16,525 nucleotides of DNA from Anaerobacillus sp. (GCA_007120055.1 SKOL01000445.1:1-16525); one strand, 5' to 3'. Shown: positions 1 to 7,035, numbered from the stretch's first letter. Notes: generated by a model not told the origin, from the letters alone. Numbers and translations: made by a program.

Positions 1-2
1 AA

Positions 3-107
3 ATTGTCGGTGAGTTTTGTTTTCCTCGACAAGAAATAGATATTGCATGCCCGCCATTACAATTTCCACCACAATGTCCTGATATCTTTCCACCAAACCA
101 GCATTAA
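3..107 (+). CDS. C-terminal tail of an unknown Cys/Pro-rich protein (partial)
   Basis: The third frame is open from the window edge to a TAA at 105-107, giving a 34-residue tail. The visible part is rich in proline and cysteine (motifs FCFPRQ, ACPPLQFPPQCP, FPPNQH). The stop is followed within six bases by a strong rho-independent terminator, which supports a real gene end. Small Cys/Pro-rich proteins are common among spore coat components and the next gene is cgeB-like, so a coat or crust protein is a reasonable guess. The fragment is too short to assign to a family. The start lies outside the window. Confidence 0.5.
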   Translation: MVGEFCFPRQEIDIACPPLQFPPQCPDIFPPNQH

Positions 108-112
108 ATTCT

Positions 113-137
113 AGAGGGGGATTAACCCCCTCTTTTT
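113..137 (+). terminator. Rho-independent terminator
   Basis: A perfect 8-bp stem (AGAGGGGG at 113-120 with CCCCCTCT at 126-133) around the loop ATTAA is followed by four more T. It sits immediately after the TAA at 105-107 and separates that gene from the cgeB-like gene at 194. Confidence 0.9.
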
Positions 138-193
138 GCTACTTTTAACTAGTACTTAAATTCAGTGAAACTCCTAAGATTGGAGGAAAACAT

Positions 194-1162
194 ATGAGAA
201 TATTATATATCCCATCTGGTTTTAAAAGGATTTATGAATACTTTGATAACTCTATAATTAAAGAATTCGCTATATTAAAGCATGAAGTAAAAAGCTTTAA
301 TACTTTATTAGGATTGGATCGTTTACAATCAATTGTTCGCTCATTCCGCCCTAACCTCGTCTTAACGATGGTTGGAGTAAAAACGCCTACGAAGATCATT
401 ACGTGGTTAAGGGAGCAAGGAGTTCCCACTGCTATTTGGTTCACTGAAGACCCTTATTATATTGATCGCACTCTTAAGCTATTACCCTACTATGATATTG
501 TCTTTACGATTGATACTGCAGCTTTAAAAGTGTATCAAGACAATGGACATAAGCGATGTTACAATTTACCACTTGGAGCTAATCCACTTGTATATCATAC
601 GGATACTTCAACGACCAAAAAAAAATATGATCTTTGTCTTGTAGGTTACCCTTACCCTGACCGAGTTAAACTTATTAAACTGCTGTTACAGAAATCCGCT
701 TATACAGTTCTCGTTGTCGGTGCAAAATGGGACCAATTTTTAAAAAGCCATAAACAAAATCGAAACTTATTTATTAATAACAATTGGGTAACACCTAATA
801 AAGTCGTCCAATATTATCACCAATCAAAGATTGTCCTTAATACACATCGCCCATTTGACCTAAAAGAAAATCAAAACTCGCTACTAATCATTAATGAAAG
901 TGTCAACAATCGAACATTTGAAATTGCTTGTTGCGGTGCCTTTCAGCTAATTGACCATCAGACAAATGTATCGACTTATTTTGATAAAGGAAAAGAAATT
1001 GTCACATTTCAAAATGATGATGATTTCTTAGAAAAAGTAAACTATTATATATCTCACTCAAAAGAGCGAATGAAAATTGCGAAAAATGCGAATGAAAAAG
1101 CCCTTAAAGAGCATACCTTTTCAGAACGCATAAAACAGATGTTAGCGTTTATTAAAACTTAA
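194..1162 (+). CDS. cgeB: CgeB-like spore maturation glycosyltransferase
   Basis: This 322-residue protein resembles the CgeB family (B. subtilis CgeB is about 317 aa), a two-domain GT-B-like protein linked to the outermost glycosylated spore layer. Visible landmarks are the N-terminal beta strand MRILYIPSG, the motif WFTEDPYY near residues 81-88, the inter-domain segment with YDLCLVGYPYPDR near 145-157, and the C-terminal motif RTFEIACCGAFQL near 239-251, typical of CgeB/DUF3880-type transferases. There is no signal peptide or membrane segment, so it should act in the mother-cell cytoplasm. The start is supported by GGAGG at 182-186, seven bases before the ATG. In B. subtilis cgeAB is under sigma-K/GerE control. 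I see no clear sigma-K box in the short gap after the upstream terminator. The donor and acceptor sugars are unknown. Confidence 0.82.
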   Translation: MRILYIPSGFKRIYEYFDNSIIKEFAILKHEVKSFNTLLGLDRLQSIVRSFRPNLVLTMVGVKTPTKIITWLREQGVPTAIWFTEDPYYIDRTLKLLPYYDIVFTIDTAALKVYQDNGHKRCYNLPLGANPLVYHTDTSTTKKKYDLCLVGYPYPDRVKLIKLLLQKSAYTVLVVGAKWDQFLKSHKQNRNLFINNNWVTPNKVVQYYHQSKIVLNTHRPFDLKENQNSLLIINESVNNRTFEIACCGAFQLIDHQTNVSTYFDKGKEIVTFQNDDDFLEKVNYYISHSKERMKIAKNANEKALKEHTFSERIKQMLAFIKT

Positions 1163-1186
1163 ATAGCACAGCTTGCATACAACCAG

Positions 1187-1309
1187 CGAACTCGTTTCAG
1201 CAAGCTGAAACATCGAGAAATCAGATGGAGTCTCGACTCCACCTGAATAAAAGTTCCCACCTACGCTACGCGTTGAGGTAGGGGTCTATAACCCTTAAAC
1301 CATTTAAGG
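1187..1309. repeat. Cluster of consecutive inverted repeats (block A), possible structured RNA or IS end remnant
   Basis: The gene-free stretch 1163-1481 carries no convincing ORF, but five hairpins follow each other here. (1) GTTTCAGC 1194-1201 pairs with GCTGAAAC 1204-1211, extended by CTCG 1191-1194/CGAG 1214-1217. (2) CAGaTGGAGT 1222-1231 pairs with ACTCCAcCTG 1236-1245, loop CTCG. (3) CCTAC 1260-1264 pairs with GTAGG 1278-1282. (4) GGGT 1282-1285 pairs with ACCC 1291-1294. (5) CCTTAAA 1293-1299 pairs with TTTAAGG 1303-1309. Read on the minus strand, the order is reminiscent of the non-coding right ends of IS200/IS605-type elements, which encode TnpB guide RNAs. That is recall of a general pattern, not a match I can verify. 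No transposase is present. Confidence 0.5.
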
Positions 1310-1354
1310 AATAAATGAAGAATTACAACATTTAAGGAGACACCAATATTAATA

Positions 1355-1389
1355 AGCCCAATTTCTTGTTATTATTGAGAAATTGGGCT
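1355..1389 (-). terminator. Long perfect hairpin downstream of the collagen-like gene, possible terminator
   Basis: AGCCCAATTTCT at 1355-1366 and AGAAATTGGGCT at 1378-1389 form a perfect 12-bp stem with an 11-base loop. On the minus strand it is followed by TTATTAATATT, moderately U-rich, so it could end transcripts of the collagen-like gene whose stop lies about 90 bases upstream. It lacks a clean T tract, so termination is an inference. Confidence 0.5.
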
Positions 1390-1430
1390 AGCTTTCATCG
1401 GTTGGTAGTGGCTCGAAAGCTACCTACCAA
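1389..1430. repeat. Two crossing inverted repeats (pseudoknot-like)
   Basis: TAGCTTTC 1389-1396 is complementary to GAAAGCTA 1415-1422, while TTGGTAG 1402-1408 is complementary to CTACCAA 1424-1430. The two pairings interleave, so as RNA they would form either a pseudoknot or two mutually exclusive hairpins. The block directly abuts the 1355-1389 hairpin. Its function is unknown. Confidence 0.5.
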
Positions 1431-1481
1431 ACCAGCCTACTGTATAGTTTGGTATAGAGTATAGTATTCTAGTTTCCCAGT

Positions 1482-2051
1482 CTATTGGAGTCGTGTAATA
1501 ACAAGGTGTGCTGAAACAGGCCTTGTTCCTCCAGCGACAGGAGTGATGGTTAGTGCTGTGGCATTGCCAGCAGGATTTCGTACAGTGAGTATTGAATCCA
1601 TGCTTGTCGTTGTCACAAGAGCCATTCCTACTATCTGAGAAGTACCGGTCGCTCGCCCGACCACCGTATAGGCTAGGTCAGCGCCATCGAGAGTTAAAAT
1701 CAGTTGGCCCGCTTCGTCCACACTCACCTGAAACAAGACCTGATAAGTTCCAATTTCAGACAAGTTAAATGTATCGGGACCAGTTCGGGTAATATCAGTC
1801 GCACTAGTAGGTCCATCTTGAGGAAAATCTACGTCTGTACCAGGAGCAACTGTTGCTGCATTATCAGGGGGCATCAATGCATAAAAATCTGCAAAGGCTA
1901 ATACTCCTCCAGCAGGTCCTGCTGGCCCCTGTGGCCCTGGTGGTCCGGTAAGTCCTCGCGGTCCAGGAGGACAGATGCATTTTTGCTTTGTCGGTTTGGG
2001 AATCGGATGAATTGGACAGCATCCTTTATATGGTTTTCCGAAATTTGACAT
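1482..2051 (-). CDS. Short collagen-like spore surface (BclA-type) protein
   Basis: The predicted protein is 189 aa. Residues 1-29 form a Cys/Pro-rich head (Cys at 11, 12, 25, 27). Residues 30-47 are six Gly-X-Y triplets (GPRGLTGPPGPQGPAGPA). From about residue 50 there is a beta-rich globular domain with segments such as IGTYQVLFQVSV and LILTLDGADL, like the TNF/C1q-like C-terminal domain of BclA exosporium glycoproteins. In that family collagen stalks trimerise and carry glycans, so this is a plausible acceptor for the sugars made nearby. The start is the second ATG (2049-2051). GGAG abuts the first ATG at 2060 but lies seven bases from the second, which gives MSNFGKP. The collagen region is very short compared with BclA. 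There is no Sec signal, as expected for spore surface proteins made in the mother cell. Confidence 0.85.
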   Translation of the reverse strand: MSNFGKPYKGCCPIHPIPKPTKQKCICPPGPRGLTGPPGPQGPAGPAGGVLAFADFYALMPPDNAATVAPGTDVDFPQDGPTSATDITRTGPDTFNLSEIGTYQVLFQVSVDEAGQLILTLDGADLAYTVVGRATGTSQIVGMALVTTTSMDSILTVRNPAGNATALTITPVAGGTRPVSAHLVITRLQ

Positions 2052-2083
2052 ATATAACATCTCCTTTATCTCTATATCACTAC

Positions 2084-2092
2084 TAGATTATG
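2084..2092 (-). promoter_or_regulatory. Candidate sigma-K -10 element for the collagen-like gene
   Basis: CATAATCTA fits CATAnnnTA and would place transcription start roughly 25 bases ahead of the ribosome site. No AC dinucleotide sits at the ideal -35 distance, so support rests on the -10 box and on the spore-surface nature of the gene. Confidence 0.4.
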
Positions 2093-2170
2093 TCCTCAAT
2101 AACATATCCGATTGGGTTAAAAAGGAAAAAATTTTAGAGTAGTTTTCAAAATTAGGTTGAGTACTCATTT

Positions 2171-2881
2171 TCAATTCCCTGTTTTTTGAATTAGTTGATT
2201 AATTGCTTTCATATGCTTTTGTTGGACAAATTGAACCTCTTCTTTTATCGCATGATCGTATTTTTTTGTTCCCATCTGTTCATGGATCCGATAATAAACA
2301 AGTGGTTCATTCAAATAATGAAACTGATACTTTTGGATAACACGTAACCAAAGATCATAATCTTGGGTATACAAAAGTTTTTCATCAAATAAACCTACAT
2401 TGGAAAACACGCTCATTTTCATCATGACAGTACAGCCGTTAATTGGACATCCGCTTTGAAGTGCTTGATAAAACGAAACTTTATTTGGATAATTATTACC
2501 TATTGGTCTACTAAACGGTTTACTGGCTGAATTTATATTAATGACAGGTGTATAAGAGACATCAATGTTGTTTCGCATCATATATTTTAGTTGTTTTTCA
2601 ATTTTTCGAGGAGTGTAAAGATCATCGGAGCTAAGCCAGGCAAAATATTGACCAGTTGCTTGGCGAATACCTGCATTAAGCGCACTTGCTGTCCCTCCAT
2701 TAGCTTTTTTAATATAGTTAATTTTTCGCAAATACGGTTTCAACTTATTTGTATATTGGCTTGAACCATCGTCTACTACGATAATTTCAATATTTTTGTA
2801 AGTTTGATTTAAAGCACTTTTAATTGCTTGATCAACATAAGCGCAATTGTAAAAAGGAATGATAATTGATACTTTTGCCAA
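2171..2881 (-). CDS. GT2 family glycosyltransferase
   Basis: This 236-residue protein is a single GT-A domain of family 2. The N-terminal strand KVSIIIPFYN leads to the nucleotide-binding VVDDGS at residues 35-40, the acceptor-side NGGTASALNAG at 61-71, and the metal-binding SSDD at 84-87. A later QDYDLWLR segment is the usual GT2 C-terminal catalytic region. The start is a TTG at 2879-2881, preceded by AAAGGGG at eight bases; no ATG gives a full domain. It is the last gene of the minus-strand operon from 6686, 17 bases after the broken Rmd-like gene. It probably transfers a sugar onto the spore surface glycan. Donor specificity cannot be read from the sequence. Confidence 0.85.
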   Translation of the reverse strand: MAKVSIIIPFYNCAYVDQAIKSALNQTYKNIEIIVVDDGSSQYTNKLKPYLRKINYIKKANGGTASALNAGIRQATGQYFAWLSSDDLYTPRKIEKQLKYMMRNNIDVSYTPVININSASKPFSRPIGNNYPNKVSFYQALQSGCPINGCTVMMKMSVFSNVGLFDEKLLYTQDYDLWLRVIQKYQFHYLNEPLVYYRIHEQMGTKKYDHAIKEEVQFVQQKHMKAINQLIQKTGN

Positions 2882-2898
2882 TTTTTAATCCCCTTTCA

Positions 2899-3792
2899 TT
2901 AGTCACTGCGATACTGGTTTCGATGAAAATTAAGGATATCTTGTAAAGAAGTAGGAACAGAGAACGTAGGGTTCCAATCTAATTCGTTTATTTTTGAAGT
3001 ATCTATCTCAACAAGATTTACTTTTTTTGTATCGCTGTTGTTTTCACCTGAAATTTTATCTCTGTTTTTGTTAATAATTGATATTGTTGTATCAACTTCT
3101 AATGAGCGGCTTTTGCCTGATGCGATCTCATATATATCACCCGAATTCCCTTTTTTCATACTCATCTCATAAGTTCTGATTGCATCACTTACATCGAGAA
3201 AGTCCTGTTCGGCGTAGAGATTATTAACTTCAAGAATTGTATCCGATCTATCCTTCTCCATCTCAACAATTTTTTTTGCAAAAATTGAACAAACACCATT
3301 GGAAAATCCTGGACCTATAAGATTCGTAGGTTTTACGATGTCAATGGGTATTTCATATAATTGTAACCAAACTTTCGCGATATATATTTGAAGGGTTTTA
3401 CTTATACTATAAGGATGGGGGGAAAACCTTCCATGTTGACTTGCAAGGCTGAACCGATCGATAACAATTTTTTCACAGAACAGAATTTCCGAAGTGCTTC
3501 AAGAAGATATAAAGTTGACATTGCATTTGCTTCTATTGATAACGTTGGATCCTGCCAGGACTTGCCCACGTGATTTTGTCCAGCTAAGTGAAGAACATAA
3601 TCAGGTCTTACTTTTGCTATTAAAGATTTAACCGCCTCTTTATCGGTTAAATCACAAATTTCGAGCTACATTTGTTTAGTTGAACAAGCTTTATTTCTTA
3701 CAACTCCAATTACCTCGATCCCTTTTTCAACAAGCGTATTCTCCCGTAAATCCACCTGCTCCTGTTATCAATAATTTTGTTGGCAACTTCAT
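2899..3792 (-). pseudogene. Degraded NAD-dependent epimerase/GDP-4-keto-6-deoxymannose reductase-like gene
   Basis: A full-length SDR reading can be followed across three frames. It begins with ATG at 3790-3792, overlapping the stop of the upstream reductase as ATGA, and encodes KLPTKLLITGAGGFTG, a Rossmann NAD(P) motif. The frame is lost just after this motif, then resumes as VEKGIEVIGVVRN. A TAG at 3666-3668 interrupts it, after which VLHLAGQNHVGKSWQDP follows, typical of Rmd-like reductases. A 6-base C run (plus-strand G at 3417-3422) shifts the frame by one base, and PYSISK (YxxxK catalytic motif) resumes in the frame of the C-terminal 120 codons (FLDVSDAIRTYEMS). At least three independent lesions make a functional product very unlikely. 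Its position in the operon suggests it once made a further 6-deoxyhexose nucleotide. Confidence 0.82.
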
Positions 3793-4616
3793 TTGTTTCC
3801 CATCCAATCTTTTAATTGGATAAGCATATCTTCATAGCTTGGAACTAGATAATCAAAACCGTCCCTAGTATTTTGAATTGTTCGATCTAAAGCAATTTCA
3901 CAGTCAGGTTTTATCATGACGTCCTTTTTCTCAAAAATTTCCTGAAATAATTTCAGTAATTCATATTTGGATATTTTCGTTGCTGAACTAAGATGATATA
4001 ATCCAGTAATATTTTGCACAATCATTTTCTCGATTGCTTTGGAGAGTTCTAATGTTGTGACACCATTCCAATACACTTTTTTATAGCCTTTAATTTCACC
4101 TTTTTGCTTCATAAACCAAAGAAACAATCCAATCCCATTATCTTTTAATTCGGGACCGATAATCGATGTCCTGACTGTTAAATGATGAGGGCTAATGACT
4201 TCCCCCAAGACTTTTGTTTTGGCATAGTCACTCGTTCCATCAGGAAAATCCCCTTCTTTATAATCCCCTCGTTTTCCAGAGAACACACAATCAGTACTAA
4301 TATGGATGAACCTCGCACCATATTGATCTAATAAATTTGCTAATTGATGAGGGAGTAAACTGTTGACCTGGATAGCGGCAATTTTTTTCTGACTTGCCTG
4401 GTCATTTAAGATACCAACAGCATTAATCACTATGTCCGGCTTAACGCTTTCTATTATTTCTTTTACTCGGTTATAATCTCTAACATCAAGGTAGTAGCCT
4501 TCGCTTTCCTCAAGGTCTCTCGAAGTAAAATGAACTTCATATCGCGTTTTTTTCTTAAAATACTGAGTGAGCATATGACCTGCCATCCCTTTTCCACCAA
4601 CGATCAACAGCTTCAT
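3789..4616 (-). CDS. RmlD-like SDR sugar-nucleotide reductase
   Basis: This 275-residue extended SDR has the Rossmann motif GGKGMAGHM at residues 7-15, STDCVFSG at 107-114 and the catalytic Y131-AKT-K135. These are the features of dTDP-4-dehydrorhamnose reductase (RmlD) relatives. In the neighbouring pathway context it would reduce the C4 keto group of a UDP-4-keto-2-acetamido-6-deoxy-L-hexose produced by the adjacent dehydratase/epimerase. It ends near residue 275 and lacks the C-terminal cupin of CapF/FnlB (about 370 aa). It therefore resembles the WbvR type, used for L-RhaNAc/L-QuiNAc, more than the L-FucNAc type. Its ATG overlaps the stop of the dehydratase reading frame as TAATG, and its TGA overlaps the next gene as ATGA, so the operon was translationally coupled. 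The gene itself looks intact. Confidence 0.78.
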   Translation of the reverse strand: MKLLIVGGKGMAGHMLTQYFKKKTRYEVHFTSRDLEESEGYYLDVRDYNRVKEIIESVKPDIVINAVGILNDQASQKKIAAIQVNSLLPHQLANLLDQYGARFIHISTDCVFSGKRGDYKEGDFPDGTSDYAKTKVLGEVISPHHLTVRTSIIGPELKDNGIGLFLWFMKQKGEIKGYKKVYWNGVTTLELSKAIEKMIVQNITGLYHLSSATKISKYELLKLFQEIFEKKDVMIKPDCEIALDRTIQNTRDGFDYLVPSYEDMLIQLKDWMGNK

Positions 4617-5605
4617 TAAATGAACCCTCCCTTCATTAACATCTCCTTTATTTCTGCTTTAGTCATCGAAGCGGCGCTTGAACTATACTTCAAGAGATCG
4701 ACATTTTCATAATGAGAGTAATAGTCTTTTAACCCCTTAATTTCAAGTGTAGGTAGAATAACGAAATATTCATCATCATAATAGACAGTCCGTCTACTTT
4801 CATTCTCACTAAATAATACCTCGTGTAACTTTTCTCCAGGGCGAATGCCAGACACGTCAAATTTGACATCTTCTTTACCGGAAGCATCGATTAAAACAGC
4901 AGCAAGCTCCGTAATTTTACATGACGGCATTTTCATGACAAAAATTTCACCACCAATACTTTCTGCTACTGCCTTAAAAATAAGCTTAATTGCATCTTCA
5001 AGTGTTAAAAAAAAGCGTGTCATGTTTTCATTCGTTAAAATGATTTTCGATTTTTCAGCTATTTGTTGTTTAAAGATAGGTACAACACTACCATTTGTCC
5101 CTAACACATTCCCACCACGAATGCATACAAATTTGGTGTTTGACTGTATTTGATTCGCATGGATAATTAATTTCTCCCCCATCGCTTTTGTCAACCCATA
5201 AAAATTAGTCGGATCAACAGCTTTATCCGTTGAAATATATATAACGTTCTTAACTCCTTCCTTAATAGCTACATCGATCACATGTTTCGTACCAAGGACA
5301 TTGGTTTTAAAAGCCTCATTTGGTTGATCCTCACATACTGGAACATGTTTTAGCGCGGCTAAATGAAACAAAGAATCAACACCTACGCTCGCCTCCGTTA
5401 ACGCTTCGCGATCCCTGATATCACCAATCATAAATATTAGTTTAGGATCATTTTCAAACTTTCATTTCATTTCCACTTGGTTTGATTCATTTCTAGAAAA
5501 AATCCGGATTTCTTTTGGATTTTTCGTTAATAATTGGCGTATTAGTTCATTTCCCCATGAACCTGTACCACCTGTTACTAAAATCGTTTGATCATTGAAC
5601 AACAT
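4616..5605 (-). pseudogene. capE: CapE/FnlA/WbjB-type UDP-GlcNAc 4,6-dehydratase/epimerase interrupted by an in-frame TGA
   Basis: The full reading runs from ATG 5603-5605 (GGAGG just upstream, 14-base overlap with the preceding gene) for 330 codons, the normal family size. Residues 7-18 (TILVTGGTGSWG) are the NAD-binding motif. STDKAV lies near 125-130 and the catalytic Y136-GLT-K140 follows, then RPGEKLHEVLFSENESR, typical of CapE/FnlA enzymes. Codon 48 is TGA (5462-5464), where relatives usually have Arg in an ...EMKRKF... context, so a single CGA-to-TGA change explains it. The rest of the frame is open. A restart at ATG 5431 would give 271 residues without the cofactor-binding motif and should be inactive. 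Readthrough of UGA or a sequence error are the alternatives. Confidence 0.82.
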
Positions 5606-6686
5606 CTCCACCTCCAAGTAAAAATTTCAAAACTTTATGTGAAACATTTTGATCAAGATACCCTTCTGGACAAACCCAGTTTTTCGGTTGACTAACCATA
5701 ATCCTCACTGCTTCAACGATTCGTTTCGCATTTAGCCCGGACAACATATTACTTCCACATTCAATCGTTTCTGGTCTTTCAGTTGTTTTGCGAATCGTAA
5801 CGGTTGGTACGTGAAAGATGCAACATTCTTCTTGGACAGTCCCACTATCTGTTAAAACACAAAAAGCATTTTTTTCTAACTGGACAAAATCAAAAAAACC
5901 AAATGGTTCATAAAATTCAACAAGAGGATGCATTACGACGTTACGACTACTTTCAATTTTTGATTTCGTACGAGGATGAATACTACAAATCACTCTCTTT
6001 TCAAACTGTTCGGCAACTAAATTTAGTCCTTGTAAAATTTCAGTTAAATGCTTTGGGATATCGACATTTTCAGCGCGGTGTACAGTAACTAAAAAATAAT
6101 CAGCACTATTTAATCCGAGTTTTGTTAAAATATCACTCTTAGTAATTTCTGATTTGTAATACTCTAACACTTCAAAAATTGGGTTTCCTGAAACAAATAT
6201 TCGCTTGCTGGCAATCCCTTCTCGGAGCAAATTTTCTTTACTTTGTCGTGTATACGGTAGATTAAAGCTAGAAACCGTATCGATCAGGCGTCGATTCGTT
6301 TCTTCTGGAACGGTTAAGTCAAAACAGCGATTTCCTGCTTCCATATGCACAACTGGAATTCCCATTCGCTCAGCTAAAATCGCACTTAAACCACTATTCG
6401 TGTCACCTAAAACTAACACTTTATCCGGCTGTTCTTTTTCAAATATTTTCTCTAGCTTACGAAACATCGTTGCTAGCTGTTCGCCAAGTGATTGCTGTTG
6501 TACTGATAAGATATAATCAGGTTTCCTAACGTTTAATTGAGTAAAGAAAACATCACTAAGCGATGGTGTAAAATTTTGACCAGTATGCACAAAAATATGA
6601 TTTTCGGCAAAATGATCGAGCAAGCTTATAATTAAACTTAGTCTAATAATTTCAGGTCGCGTACCTAGTATCGTAACAATTTTCAT
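5592..6686 (-). CDS. wecB: Non-hydrolysing UDP-N-acetylhexosamine 2-epimerase (CapG/FnlC/WbjD type)
   Basis: This 364-residue GT-B-fold protein matches the WecB superfamily: GTRPEIIR at residues 8-15, LGDTNSG near 92-98, HMEAGNRCFD near 118-127, PEETNRR, VTVHRAEN near 200-207, and DSGTVQEE near 280-287. The HMEAGNRCFD and SFNLPYT segments are those I associate with the CapG/FnlC branch, which epimerises C2 of UDP-2-acetamido-2,6-dideoxy-L-hexoses, rather than with plain WecB making UDP-ManNAc. This agrees with the CapE-like and RmlD-like neighbours downstream. The start is supported by AAGGAG ahead of the ATG at 6686. It is the first gene of the operon, behind a sigma-K-like promoter at 6728-6754, which implies expression in the mother cell late in sporulation. 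Its 3' end overlaps the dehydratase start. Confidence 0.85.
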   Translation of the reverse strand: MKIVTILGTRPEIIRLSLIISLLDHFAENHIFVHTGQNFTPSLSDVFFTQLNVRKPDYILSVQQQSLGEQLATMFRKLEKIFEKEQPDKVLVLGDTNSGLSAILAERMGIPVVHMEAGNRCFDLTVPEETNRRLIDTVSSFNLPYTRQSKENLLREGIASKRIFVSGNPIFEVLEYYKSEITKSDILTKLGLNSADYFLVTVHRAENVDIPKHLTEILQGLNLVAEQFEKRVICSIHPRTKSKIESSRNVVMHPLVEFYEPFGFFDFVQLEKNAFCVLTDSGTVQEECCIFHVPTVTIRKTTERPETIECGSNMLSGLNAKRIVEAVRIMVSQPKNWVCPEGYLDQNVSHKVLKFLLGGGDVVQ

Positions 6687-6727
6687 TCGTTTCTCCTTTT
6701 ACATTTCCAGTCTTATTTTGCTCTTAA

Positions 6728-6754
6728 TATTTTATGATTGATTACAAAATTGGT
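6728..6754 (-). promoter_or_regulatory. Sigma-K-type promoter of the deoxysugar operon
   Basis: Reading the minus strand, AC (6753-6754) is followed by exactly 16 bases and CATAAAATA (6728-6736), matching AC-N16-CATAnnnTA. Transcription would start near 6720, about 35 bases before the ATG at 6686. The -35 AC lies inside the small inverted repeat GGTC-TAG-GACC, a possible regulator site. No binding data are implied. Confidence 0.65.
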
Positions 6755-6785
6755 CCTAGACCATCCCCTAGTTGTACTACTAGTC

Positions 6786-6819
6786 AAAAAAAAAGGCATT
6801 TATCTGCAGATAAATTCCC
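6786..6819 (-). terminator. Palindrome followed by a nine-T tract (terminator-like)
   Basis: ATTTATCTGCAGATAAAT at 6798-6815 is a perfect 18-base palindrome. It is flanked on the minus strand by GGGA before and GCC then nine T after (A run at 6786-6794). It would stop minus-strand transcription before the sigma-K-like promoter at 6728-6754. The 6687-7035 gap holds this element, the two divergent promoters and no supported gene. Confidence 0.5.
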
Positions 6820-6981
6820 TGTATGAAAAGCGCGATTGTAATGGAAAACACCTTTATTTCTTAGCTAAACTTTCCTATTTATTTATACTATTTCACCAAT
6901 CTCATAGTATTTACCTAGTACTTTAATGAAACGAATCTAGTAAAGATAAGGTAAATGTTGAATTTTATAGAATGTCCTAGC

Positions 6982-7006
6982 ACTTTTTCGTTTATATCAT
7001 ACTGTA
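6982..7006 (+). promoter_or_regulatory. Candidate sigma-K promoter of the small beta-rich protein gene
   Basis: CATACTGTA at 6998-7006 fits CATAnnnTA, with AC at 6982-6983 (14 bases between, slightly short). Transcription would begin near 7014, just ahead of the ribosome site AAGGAGG at 7021-7027. Confidence 0.5.
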
Positions 7007-7035
7007 TAGAACAAAGCAAAAAGGAGGTGAGATAT

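Noticed and set aside
1299..1338. Direct repeat CATTTAAGGA (1301-1310 and 1329-1338) as a target-site duplication
   Set aside because: The copies are only about 28 bases apart with nothing mobile between, and one copy is an arm of a local hairpin; chance or local structure is enough.
1187..1430. CRISPR array
   Set aside because: The repeats are inverted and all different, with no regular direct repeat and spacer pattern and no cas genes.
1704..1901. 65-residue plus-strand open frame inside the collagen-like gene
   Set aside because: It is antisense to a well-supported gene, with no ribosome site or recognisable motif.
4616..5431. A separate 271-residue protein starting at ATG 5431
   Set aside because: It would lack the GGTGSWG cofactor motif, which lies upstream in the same frame before a TGA, and it has no convincing ribosome site. 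It is the downstream part of the interrupted CapE-like gene.
6738..6926. 62-residue plus-strand open frame
   Set aside because: Low-complexity sequence crossing the sigma-K-like promoter and the palindrome, with no ribosome site and no family resemblance.
6955..7035. N-terminal extension of the 7036 gene from ATG 6955
   Set aside because: It would place the candidate promoter and the strong AAGGAGG ribosome site inside the coding region; the ATG at 7036 is correctly spaced.
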